Of a stretch of 35,637 nt of DNA, positions 1 to 6,775 are shown piece by piece. Position 1 is the first letter of the stretch, and each line of letters starts with the position of its first letter. Source of the DNA: Actinomycetota bacterium (GTDB lineage Bacteria > Actinomycetota > CADDZG01 > JAHWKV01 > JAOPZY01); assembly GCA_025963875.1 (NCBI GenBank), contig JAOPZY010000188.1:1-35637 (forward strand), read 5' to 3'. A model generated the notes under the pieces. That model was not told the DNA's origin and ran no database searches. It was given only the letters and a program-made list of their open reading frames with translations. The position numbers and the translations under genes are program-made.

Positions 1-132
1 CATGAGAGCCCCCCGCCCGGGGCAAGCGTTCCTCCCAGGGCCATCTCGGCCGTTTCCCGTCGGCGGCAATGAACGTTCCCGTCCGCCACTGCAGGGACTG
101 GGACTGCTTGCCCCGGGCTGGGGGCTCTCATG
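1..132. repeat. Long imperfect palindrome at the window edge
   Basis: Bases 1-27 and 106-132 are inverted copies matching at 26 of 27 positions (arms begin CATGAGAGCCCCC and end GGGGCAAGC; the single mismatch is at base 14). The 78-base interior holds a smaller dyad centred on GAACGTTC (71-78), flanked by GGCGG and CCGCC. No open reading frame here resembles a protein. It could be a bidirectional terminator for a gene left of the window, or a palindromic intergenic repeat. The left arm starts at base 1, so the element may extend beyond the window. Confidence 0.6.
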
Positions 133-140
133 CTTGAGGG

Positions 141-186
141 GTAGGGGCCGGGGCGGATCGTGGGGGGCGTTTGCCCCGGCCCCTAC
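141..186. terminator. Strong GC-rich stem-loop, possible terminator
   Basis: Bases 141-154 (GTAGGGGCCGGGGC) pair perfectly with 173-186 across an 18-base loop. A TTTT run occurs about 16 bases past the right arm on the plus strand, so it could end transcription entering from the left. On the minus strand it lies about 85 bases past the ABC permease stop and has no T tract. Bases 187-271 show nothing else recognisable. Confidence 0.5.
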
Positions 187-271
187 TCGTCCGGAACGTT
201 TTCAATCGGTTGCGTCAGGCGGGAACGAAGGACTCCAAGAGAACCTCATCTAGGGCACCGGCAATGTGGGA

Positions 272-1063
272 TTAGCGGGCCGCGTTGTGGTCGTACCGCC
301 TGCGGGCCCACAGGTAGCCGAGGGCGGCGATGCCGGCGCACCAGGCGGCGGCAAGGACAGCGCTGCGACCGATCGGGGTGCCGGTGAGCAGGCCGCGCAA
401 CGTATTGATGACTGGGGTGAATGGCTGGTTCTGGGCGAACCAGCGCACACCGGCCGGCATGGAGCCGGTGGGCACGAATGCGCTGCTGACAAACGGCAAC
501 ACGATCATGATGAGCGATAGGCTGTTCGCCCCCTCGGGGGTCTTGGCCTTCAGCCCAAAGGCCACGGCCAGCCAGGTGAGGGCGAGGGTGATTCCGGCAA
601 ACATGCCGGCCGCGGCAACCCATTCGACAGGGGTGGCAGTCGGGCGGAAGCCAAGGGCGAACGCAACGCCGACCACCAGCACGCCGCTGATCATCGTGCG
701 GATGAAGCTTCCGATGACCTGGCCGGTCAGCACCGAGGCACGGGTGATGGCCATGGTACGGAACCGGGCGATGATGCCTTCGTTCATGTCGGTGCAGATG
801 CCCACCGCCGTGGCCGCGGCCCCGGCGCCGGCGGTCATCAGGATGATGCCGGGAGCGAGGTAGTCGATGTAGTGACCACCGACCGCGGAGGGGCCGGTAA
901 GGCCGGCCCGCAACGTGGTGCCGAACACGCCGACGAACAACAGCAGGAAGAAGATTGGCACCATCAAGCCGCTGATCGTCATCGCCGGGTACCGCAGGGA
1001 GTGGCGGACGTTGCGGCGCAACATCGTGGTGGAGTCGCGCAGGGTAAAGGCGAGCGTGCTCAT
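272..1063 (-). CDS. ABC-2 type (DrrB-like) transporter permease
   Basis: A 263-residue membrane subunit of a drug or lipid-type ABC exporter. It has a short cytoplasmic N-terminus followed by about six hydrophobic segments, starting near residues 28-48 (SGLMVPIFFLLLFVGVFG). The ABC-2 family loop with FRTMAITRASVLTGQVIG is near residues 95-112, and the typical FVPTGSMPAGVRWFAQNQP region lies before the last segments. It sits 24 bases after the ATPase gene with an AAAGGA ribosome site, so it is the last gene of the RHH-DUF4097-ATPase-permease operon. The substrate cannot be read from sequence. Confidence 0.9.
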   Translation of the reverse strand: MSTLAFTLRDSTTMLRRNVRHSLRYPAMTISGLMVPIFFLLLFVGVFGTTLRAGLTGPSAVGGHYIDYLAPGIILMTAGAGAAATAVGICTDMNEGIIARFRTMAITRASVLTGQVIGSFIRTMISGVLVVGVAFALGFRPTATPVEWVAAAGMFAGITLALTWLAVAFGLKAKTPEGANSLSLIMIVLPFVSSAFVPTGSMPAGVRWFAQNQPFTPVINTLRGLLTGTPIGRSAVLAAAWCAGIAALGYLWARRRYDHNAAR

Positions 1064-1087
1064 GATCGGTTGTCCTTTACGCAGAAG

Positions 1088-2035
1088 TTATGTGGAAGTG
1101 TTGGGATGGCCGGTCAGGGCGAGGAAGACGTCATCGAGGTCCGCGCTCTGCACCGTGACGCGCTCGACGCGGAGGGCGTGCTGGTCGAGCCGGTCGAGCA
1201 GGGCCACGAGCGACTGAGGGGTGCCGTCGGTCGGGACCTGCAGGACGAGCGTGTCGTTGTCGCGTGACGCATCACCGAGGAGCTCGGCGGCGGCATCCAG
1301 TCCGTTGAGGTCGTGGAAGGAGAGCCGGGCGTGACCACCGGGGATCAGCCGCTTCAGCTCGTCGGGTGTGCCCTCGGCAACCAGATGACCGTGGTCGAGG
1401 ACGGCGATGTGGTCGGCAAGCTCGTCGGCCTCCTCCAGGTTCTGCGTCGTCAGGAAGACGGTGACCCCGGCGCCGACGAGCTCCCGGATGATCTGCCACA
1501 TCGTGAGGCGGCTGCGGGGGTCCAGGCCGGTGGTGGGCTCGTCGAGGAAGATGATGCGTGGGTCGCCGATGAGGGTCATGGCGAGGTCCAGCCGGCGCCG
1601 CATCCCACCCGAATAGGTGGCGACCATCTGCCGCGTCGCATCGACGAGGTCGAACCGGTCGAGCAGCTCGCTGGTGCGGCGGCGACCAAGAGGGCGGTCC
1701 AGGTGGTGGAGATCCGCCATCAACATCAGGTTCTCCTCGCCGGTGAGCAGGTTGTCCACCGCCGAGAACTGGCCGGTGACACCGATTGCGGCGCGCACGG
1801 CGTCGGGTTCGCGGGCCAGATCGAAGCCGGCGATGTGAACTTCGCCGGCGTCAGCGTCGAGGAGGGTCGACAGGATCTGGACGGTGGTGGTCTTTCCGGC
1901 GCCGTTGGGCCCGAGGAGCGAGAAGGTCGTCCCTTCGGCGATGTCGAGGTCGATCCCATCGAGGACGGTCTTCTCCCCGAACGACTTGCGCAGGCCGGCG
2001 ACCTTTAACGCCGGCGGAGCTGTGATGGTGATCAT
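1088..2035 (-). CDS. ABC transporter ATP-binding protein, DrrA-like
   Basis: A 315-residue ATPase of the daunorubicin-resistance (DrrA) type that powers the adjacent ABC-2 permease. Visible motifs are Walker A GPNGAGKTTT (about residues 39-48), the signature YSGGMRRRLDLA, Walker B IIFLDEPTTGLDP, and the H-loop replaced by TTQNLEEAD, as is usual in DrrA relatives. A C-terminal extension of about 90 residues follows, also typical of DrrA. The start has an AAGGAGG ribosome site and lies 9 bases after the DUF4097 stop, implying translational coupling. Confidence 0.93.
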   Translation of the reverse strand: MITITAPPALKVAGLRKSFGEKTVLDGIDLDIAEGTTFSLLGPNGAGKTTTVQILSTLLDADAGEVHIAGFDLAREPDAVRAAIGVTGQFSAVDNLLTGEENLMLMADLHHLDRPLGRRRTSELLDRFDLVDATRQMVATYSGGMRRRLDLAMTLIGDPRIIFLDEPTTGLDPRSRLTMWQIIRELVGAGVTVFLTTQNLEEADELADHIAVLDHGHLVAEGTPDELKRLIPGGHARLSFHDLNGLDAAAELLGDASRDNDTLVLQVPTDGTPQSLVALLDRLDQHALRVERVTVQSADLDDVFLALTGHPNTST

Positions 2036-2044
2036 GGCCCCTCC

Positions 2045-2914
2045 TTACCGGGTCGTTCGGGCGGCGTGGACACGCCGGATCGTGATGTCGCCCATGGCGG
2101 TGCGGGCGCGTACTTCGACCGCGTCTTGCCCCGCTTCAGGATGGCCGGTGTCGTCGAGGTCGCTGTGCACCGTTCCGAAGCTGGTGTTGAGGTCCAGCCA
2201 GGCCGTGACGCCGTCGCGGATTCCGACCTCAATCTTGCCGAGGGCCGTTTCTGCGAGGACTGCACCTCGGGCCACCTCGCCGAGACGGATGTCGCCATTG
2301 GCGGTCTTCGCAGCCACTCCGGCCTCTGCCCGGTCGACAAAGATCTTGCCGTTGGCGGCGTGGACTCGAAGGTCGCCGGTGACCGCGCCGATTCTCGTGT
2401 CTCCGTTGGAGTTCTTGACCACCGCGGTGCCGTCGATGACGCCGATCCCGAGGGCGCCGGAACCCGTCGTGATCTCGGCGTTGCCAGCCGCCCGGTCAAT
2501 GGTGATGTCGCCGAATCCGGTCTTGAGGTCCACGCCCCCAGCCTGGTCAACATGGATCTCGCCGACGCCAGTCCTGAGGCGGCAGTCGCCCAGTCGACCG
2601 GTGCAGTGAAACGCCGCTACTCCCACTTCACCCCGCAGCTGTGAGCCCGCAGGCAGGTCGATCTGCACGACGATCGACTCGCGGCCACCACGAAATGTGT
2701 ACTGCCTCCACCCCTTTGGTGCCTTGATCAGCAGCCTGCCGTTGGCGTACTCCACGCGAGTCTGCTGGGCGGCGGCCACGTCGGCCTTCTTTGCGCTGTC
2801 GCTCGGGCGCACTTCGACGACGGTGTCCGAGCGGTCACTTGCCACGATCCAGATGTCGCCGACGCCCAGCTCCACAGTCACGGAAATGGGTTCGGGCGTG
2901 TCGAAACTAGGCAT
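2045..2914 (-). CDS. DUF4097-family beta-repeat protein
   Basis: A 289-residue protein. After a short N-terminal beta region it consists of roughly 19-20-residue repeats rich in the pattern G.G.I.(V/I)(D/R), for example GVGEIHVD, GFGDITID, ANGKIFVD, ANGDIRLG and AMGDITIR. This predicts a beta-solenoid or beta-helix of the DUF4097 (adhesin-like) group. I see no signal peptide or membrane segment, so a cytoplasmic location is likely. The start chosen (MPSFDTPEP) has an AAGGAG site 7-8 bases upstream; a longer frame runs to 3139 but its extra residues are proline- and arginine-rich and overlap the upstream gene. The molecular role is unknown. Its position between a regulator and an exporter suggests a role linked to that transporter. 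Confidence 0.85.
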   Translation of the reverse strand: MPSFDTPEPISVTVELGVGDIWIVASDRSDTVVEVRPSDSAKKADVAAAQQTRVEYANGRLLIKAPKGWRQYTFRGGRESIVVQIDLPAGSQLRGEVGVAAFHCTGRLGDCRLRTGVGEIHVDQAGGVDLKTGFGDITIDRAAGNAEITTGSGALGIGVIDGTAVVKNSNGDTRIGAVTGDLRVHAANGKIFVDRAEAGVAAKTANGDIRLGEVARGAVLAETALGKIEVGIRDGVTAWLDLNTSFGTVHSDLDDTGHPEAGQDAVEVRARTAMGDITIRRVHAARTTR

Positions 2915-2933
2915 CCCAGTCTCCTTCTCTCGG

Positions 2934-3452
2934 TTAGCGCGCCCAGCCGGTGTAGCGCTGGGTGCCTTGCGGTGAACGTTGTTTGCGCCTGCGGTCGGGG
3001 TCGGTTCGTTCCAGTGCAGCGCTGGCCGCTCGCACCAGCCAGCTGTTGACCGAAAGGCCTTCGCCGGCGGCGGCCTGTTCGATCCGAGCCTTGAGCTGAT
3101 CGGGCATGCGGAGGTTGATCCGCGACATTGCTCCCTCATCGCCCTCGACCGAGCCGGCCGGCTCCCGGGAGCCGGCGTCCTCGGGTTGGTCGTCGACGGA
3201 CAGATCGACGGGCGGTGGCGTCACGACGAACTCGGGGTCACGTCCGCGCAGGCGCAGTTCAACCGACCCCGGAGCAAGCTCGCAGGTGATCTCCTCCGCC
3301 GCCGCCGCCAGCACGTCCTGCAGCGTGAGACGGATCGCTGCGTCCAGTGGTGCCACGAGGCGCTCAGCCAGCGCACGAGCCTCCTCACCGCCGGCCTCGG
3401 CGGCTACCGCAAGCTGGGTTTGGATGTTGTCGATGTAATGTCGTAGGTCCAT
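2934..3452 (-). CDS. Ribbon-helix-helix (HicB/Arc-like) regulator with N-terminal extension
   Basis: A 172-residue protein. Residues 1-55 are helical and alanine-rich, residues 56-80 look like a short beta segment (CELAPGSVELRLRG), residues 81-108 form an acidic linker, and residues 109-148 are a ribbon-helix-helix DNA-binding domain (SRINLRMPDQLKARIEQAA...LSVNSWLVRAA). The tail is basic. Such proteins are often named HicB-family antitoxins, but there is no HicA-type toxin beside it, so it is more likely the autoregulator of the operon. I chose the MDLRHY start because the promoter at 3459-3487 places transcription at that ATG; an upstream ATG at 3482 lies inside the promoter palindrome. Confidence 0.85.
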   Translation of the reverse strand: MDLRHYIDNIQTQLAVAAEAGGEEARALAERLVAPLDAAIRLTLQDVLAAAAEEITCELAPGSVELRLRGRDPEFVVTPPPVDLSVDDQPEDAGSREPAGSVEGDEGAMSRINLRMPDQLKARIEQAAAGEGLSVNSWLVRAASAALERTDPDRRRKQRSPQGTQRYTGWAR

Positions 3453-3458
3453 GGCGCC

Positions 3459-3487
3459 ATGATGGCACCAGAGTGGTGCCATGTCAA
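3459..3487 (-). promoter_or_regulatory. Promoter with operator palindrome in the spacer, leaderless start
   Basis: Read on the minus strand, a perfect -35 TTGACA (3482-3487) is followed by a 17-base spacer and a -10 CATCAT (3459-3464), then six bases (GGCGCC) and the ATG of the RHH gene. Transcription would start at or next to the ATG, giving a leaderless mRNA. Bases 3462-3482 are a perfect palindrome with arms ATGGCACCA and TGGTGCCAT around three bases, covering the whole spacer and touching both boxes. Extra TGCCA half-sites lie at 3497-3501 and 3509-3513. This is the expected layout for autorepression by the RHH protein. Confidence 0.72.
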
Positions 3488-3592
3488 GAGGATGTGTGCC
3501 AATTGTGATGCCACGACCTGGTGGACGTTACGCCGGTACCTCCGGGATTTCGATGAGGCTCGGAAGAAATCCGTCGTATGCGCGGGATGATT

Positions 3593-3606
3593 TCCGCACT
3601 TGCGGA
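3593..3606 (-). terminator. Small hairpin downstream of the MMPL gene
   Basis: TCCGC, ACTT, GCGGA forms a five-base-pair stem with a tetraloop, about 50 bases past the MMPL stop codon on the minus strand. There is no T tract, so termination is only a possibility. The rest of 3488-3654 shows only extra TGCCA half-sites of the neighbouring operator. Confidence 0.3.
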
Positions 3607-3654
3607 CAGGACTGCCTGCGTCAGTTGGAGGCCAACGGGGACCCCGGGGCGGCG

Positions 3655-5913
3655 TCAGTACTCGCGCTGGCGAATCCGTCGCGGTGGCGGCTGCTCGGCC
3701 CGGCGTCCTGGCGGAACCCCGTCGGGGCGCGGCGTGGTCGAAAGGGAAAGAGGAGCAGGAACCACGCTCCCTGCGAAGGCCGGCTCGGCCTCGATCCGCA
3801 GGGTCGGAATCATCCGGTCCAGCCACCGGGGCAGCCACCAGTTCGCCCGTCCCAGCAACTCCATCGTGGCCGGCACGAGCAGCATCCGCACCAGGGTGGC
3901 GTCGACGAGGACGGCGACCGCAAGGCCCAGGCCGATCATCTTGATGATCCGCTCGTCCCCGAGGACGAACGACAGGAACAGCGTGACCATGATCGCCGCT
4001 GCGGCCGTGATCACACGAGCCGTGGACGCCAGGCCCCCGGCGACTGCACTGCTGTTGCCGCCCGTTCGCTGGTACTCCTCCCGGATTCGTGACAGTAGGA
4101 AGACCTCGTAGTCCATCGACAGCCCGAATAGGATGGCGAACAGGATGATGGGGACGAAGGATTCGATGGGCCCCCCACGGTCGATGCCGGCAAGCGAGCC
4201 GAGCCAGCCCCACTGGAACACTGCCACGACGACGCCGTAGGCGGCGCCAATTGAGAGCAGGTTCATCACGACCGCCTTAAGGGGGACGAGGACGGACCGG
4301 AACACCGCCATGAGGAGCAGGAACGACAGCGCCAGGACCCCGGCGATGATGAACGGGAGCCGCACGCTGATGACCCTCGCCATGTCGTAGAAGAGGGGGG
4401 AGATGCCTGCCACATAGACCGTGGCCCCCGTGCCGTTCGTCGTCGACGGGATCACCGAAGCCCGCAGCGTCCGGATCAGCTCGTCGGTGCCCTTCGCCTG
4501 GGGTGCGAACGACGGGAAGACGGCGACGGCGGCCACATCGCCAGCAGCGTTCAACCGGGGAGGGGTGACGATCGCGACGCCGGGTACGCCCGCCAGCCGA
4601 GAAAGCAGCGGCGCGAGGACGCCGACCTGGCCGGGACCGGGCAATGAAGCGACCAGCAGCAGCGGCTCGTTGAACCCCGGCCCGAACCCTTGGGCGAGGA
4701 GGTCGTACGCCCGCCGGGGCGAAGTGGCCGTGGGGTTTGCCCCCGACCCCGCCCATCCCAGCCGGATCGACAGCAGCGGTGTCGCGAGGGCCCCCAGTAT
4801 CAGCAGCGCTGTAATGGCGACCAGCCACGGCCGGCGCTGCACGCCCCGGCTCCAGCGCTCCGCCGCCTTCGATTCCCGCCCACTCGCTCCCCGCCGCAGC
4901 CCAGGGAGACGGAGGCTGTCGATCTTCCTGCCGATGAACCCCAGCACGGCAGGCAGCAGTGTGACCGACGCCACGACCATGACGAGCACCGCGATCGACG
5001 GGCCGACGGCGAACCCGTAGATGAACGGCACGCCCGTGAGCAGCATCGCCATCAGCGCAACGACCACGGTGACGCCCGCCAGCACGACCGACCTGCCAGC
5101 GGTCCCCATCGCCCGTACCACCGCCTCCTCGACATCCATGTCCCGGGCGAGGCCCTCCCTGAAGCGCGTGACGATGAACAGGGCGTAGTCGATCCCGACG
5201 CCGAGGCCCACCATCGACGCCACCTGGGAGGAGAAGCTGTTGATGTCCATGACGTTGGCGACCAGCGCCAGCAGCGCAAATGAGACCCCGACGCCGCACC
5301 CGGCCGTGAGGAGCGGGAGCCCCATGGCGACGGCCGACCCGAAGGCGATCAGCAGGATCACCACGGCGGCCACCAGCCCGACTCCCTCCCGCTCCCCGGG
5401 TCCCTTCGTCTCGGCGAAGCGCACCGACTCCCCCCCGAGCGCAACCTGCACGCCGGGCAGGTGGACGGCGTCGACCTTGTCCCGGATCGCGAACATCACC
5501 GACTTGGGCACCTCGGTGGCCCGGGCGTTGAACTGGATGGTGGCATAGGCGATGTGCCCGTCCCTCGAGACGCCGGCCCCGCCCCCGCCGTAGGGGCTGA
5601 CGACCGTGACGACGTGGGGAAGACCGCCGACGTCAGCGAACAGCCGCTCCATCGGCGCCCGCACGGCGGGGTCGGTCGCGGCGCCGGACGAGCGGAAGGC
5701 GATGATGGCGGTGTCGCCGGCCAGCTCGGGGAAGCGGGCCCGCAGCACGTCGAACGCCCGCTGGGACTCGGTGTTGGGCAGCACCAGGTTGTTGCTCAGC
5801 GCCCCACCGCGTGTGGCGCCGAGCACGCCCACCCCGACGACGGCGACCAGCCACAGGCCGACGACGGCCCGCCGTCGCCGGTAACACCAACGCCCAACCG
5901 CTTCCAGTCCCAC
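3655..5913 (-). CDS. MMPL/RND-family membrane transporter
   Basis: A 752-residue RND-superfamily exporter of the MMPL type, which moves lipids or hydrophobic drugs using the proton gradient. It has the duplicated layout of one N-terminal transmembrane helix, a large extracytoplasmic domain, a helix bundle, a second extracytoplasmic domain and a second bundle. Both family signatures are visible: GLGVGIDYALFIVTRFREG in the first half and GLSMDYEVFLLSRIREEY in the second, with the buried Asp-Tyr pairs thought to carry protons. The chosen GTG (MGLEAVGRWCYRRRR) has an AGGGAGG site five bases upstream; a frame six codons longer begins at 5931 but would include that ribosome site. It is divergent from a TetR gene that probably represses it. 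Confidence 0.9.
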   Translation of the reverse strand: MGLEAVGRWCYRRRRAVVGLWLVAVVGVGVLGATRGGALSNNLVLPNTESQRAFDVLRARFPELAGDTAIIAFRSSGAATDPAVRAPMERLFADVGGLPHVVTVVSPYGGGGAGVSRDGHIAYATIQFNARATEVPKSVMFAIRDKVDAVHLPGVQVALGGESVRFAETKGPGEREGVGLVAAVVILLIAFGSAVAMGLPLLTAGCGVGVSFALLALVANVMDINSFSSQVASMVGLGVGIDYALFIVTRFREGLARDMDVEEAVVRAMGTAGRSVVLAGVTVVVALMAMLLTGVPFIYGFAVGPSIAVLVMVVASVTLLPAVLGFIGRKIDSLRLPGLRRGASGRESKAAERWSRGVQRRPWLVAITALLILGALATPLLSIRLGWAGSGANPTATSPRRAYDLLAQGFGPGFNEPLLLVASLPGPGQVGVLAPLLSRLAGVPGVAIVTPPRLNAAGDVAAVAVFPSFAPQAKGTDELIRTLRASVIPSTTNGTGATVYVAGISPLFYDMARVISVRLPFIIAGVLALSFLLLMAVFRSVLVPLKAVVMNLLSIGAAYGVVVAVFQWGWLGSLAGIDRGGPIESFVPIILFAILFGLSMDYEVFLLSRIREEYQRTGGNSSAVAGGLASTARVITAAAAIMVTLFLSFVLGDERIIKMIGLGLAVAVLVDATLVRMLLVPATMELLGRANWWLPRWLDRMIPTLRIEAEPAFAGSVVPAPLSLSTTPRPDGVPPGRRAEQPPPRRIRQREY

Positions 5914-5935
5914 TCCTGCCTCCCTCCGCACGATC

Positions 5936-5964
5936 GCAACGGTGGTTGCACTCGCTCCGGCGAG
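5936..5964. promoter_or_regulatory. Two adjacent dyads in the MMPL-TetR intergenic region
   Basis: GCAAC-GGTG-GTTGC (5936-5949) and CTCGC-TCCG-GCGAG (5951-5964) are two perfect five-base inverted repeats with four-base spacers, side by side in the 69-base gap between divergent starts. A TTGCAC at 5946-5951 may be a -35 box for the TetR gene. These are candidate TetR operators controlling both directions. Short dyads also occur by chance in GC-rich DNA. Confidence 0.4.
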
Positions 5965-5982
5965 GGGACAAACTAACGCATC

Positions 5983-6651
5983 GTGTCATCTCGTCGCCAA
6001 ACGGCAGCCCAAAGCAAAGCCGGGACCCAAGCCCAGGCCCCCGCTCAGACGCCGCTCCTCGGGGACCGCCTCCTCGACGCGGCGGCCACCGCCGTGGCTC
6101 TCCATGGCCCCGCCCGGACGACGATGGACGACGTCGCCCGGGCGGCCGGCTGCGCCCGCCAGAGCATCTACAAGCACTTCGCGACGAAGGACGAGCTCCT
6201 CACCGCCCTCTTCGCCCGGGAGGTGGAGCGCTACCTCCTGGCCCTCGAGCACATGCTCGCCGAGCGGGGCCGCCACGACGCCTCCGACCTCGAGGAGGCC
6301 TTCGTCTACACCCTCGGGTACCTCCGGGGTCACTCGCTCGTGGGGAGGATCCTCGCCGACCCCCAAGGCATGCTGTCGGTCCTCGCCCTCGGTGACGGCT
6401 CGGTGCTGGAGGCGGTTACCCGGGGCATCGGCCGGGTCCTCGGTGCCCTGGCGGACGACCGGGCGCTCCGAGCTGTCGACGGGGTCCTGGTCGGCGAGAT
6501 CTTCGTCCGGCTCATCGCGTCGTTCCTGCTGCTGCCACGGCTCGCCCTGGACCCGGAGGACGACGAAGCCGTGCGGGCACTCTTCAGAGAGTGCGTGGTC
6601 GAAGGGCTGAGAAGCCCCAGAGTTCGGGGATCGGCCAAGCGGAATGCTTAG
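5983..6651 (+). CDS. TetR/AcrR-family transcriptional regulator
   Basis: A 222-residue one-component repressor. The N-terminal 25 residues are a low-complexity Gln/Ala/Pro tail. The TetR helix-turn-helix follows at about residues 45-75 (RTTMDDVARAAGCARQSIYKHFATKDEL), then a helical ligand-binding domain. The start is a GTG without an evident ribosome site. It is divergent from the MMPL exporter with only 69 bases between starts, so regulation of that pump is the natural inference. The ligand is unknown. Confidence 0.88.
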   Translation: MSSRRQTAAQSKAGTQAQAPAQTPLLGDRLLDAAATAVALHGPARTTMDDVARAAGCARQSIYKHFATKDELLTALFAREVERYLLALEHMLAERGRHDASDLEEAFVYTLGYLRGHSLVGRILADPQGMLSVLALGDGSVLEAVTRGIGRVLGALADDRALRAVDGVLVGEIFVRLIASFLLLPRLALDPEDDEAVRALFRECVVEGLRSPRVRGSAKRNA

Positions 6652-6775
6652 GATTTTTTAAACAACTGATTTCGGCTTCATGTCCAGGCCTTTTCGGCCG
6701 ATCAGCTGTTAGGTTCGCCCAGGGGGGCAGCGGCTGCAATAGCCGTTCACCGACTTTCCGCCAAAGGAGTTTTCT

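Noticed and set aside
2934-3452. HicB-type antitoxin, implying a toxin-antitoxin pair.
   Set aside because: No HicA-like double-stranded-RNA-binding toxin frame lies next to it, and the partner genes are DUF4097 and an ABC exporter. Regulator is the better reading.
6652-6775. Possible riboswitch in the leader of the propeller gene (AACAACTGA...TCAGCTGTT and CGGCT-GCAAT-AGCCG pairings).
   Set aside because: The stems are short or mismatched and no conserved core of a c-di-GMP, c-di-AMP or other known class could be recognised.
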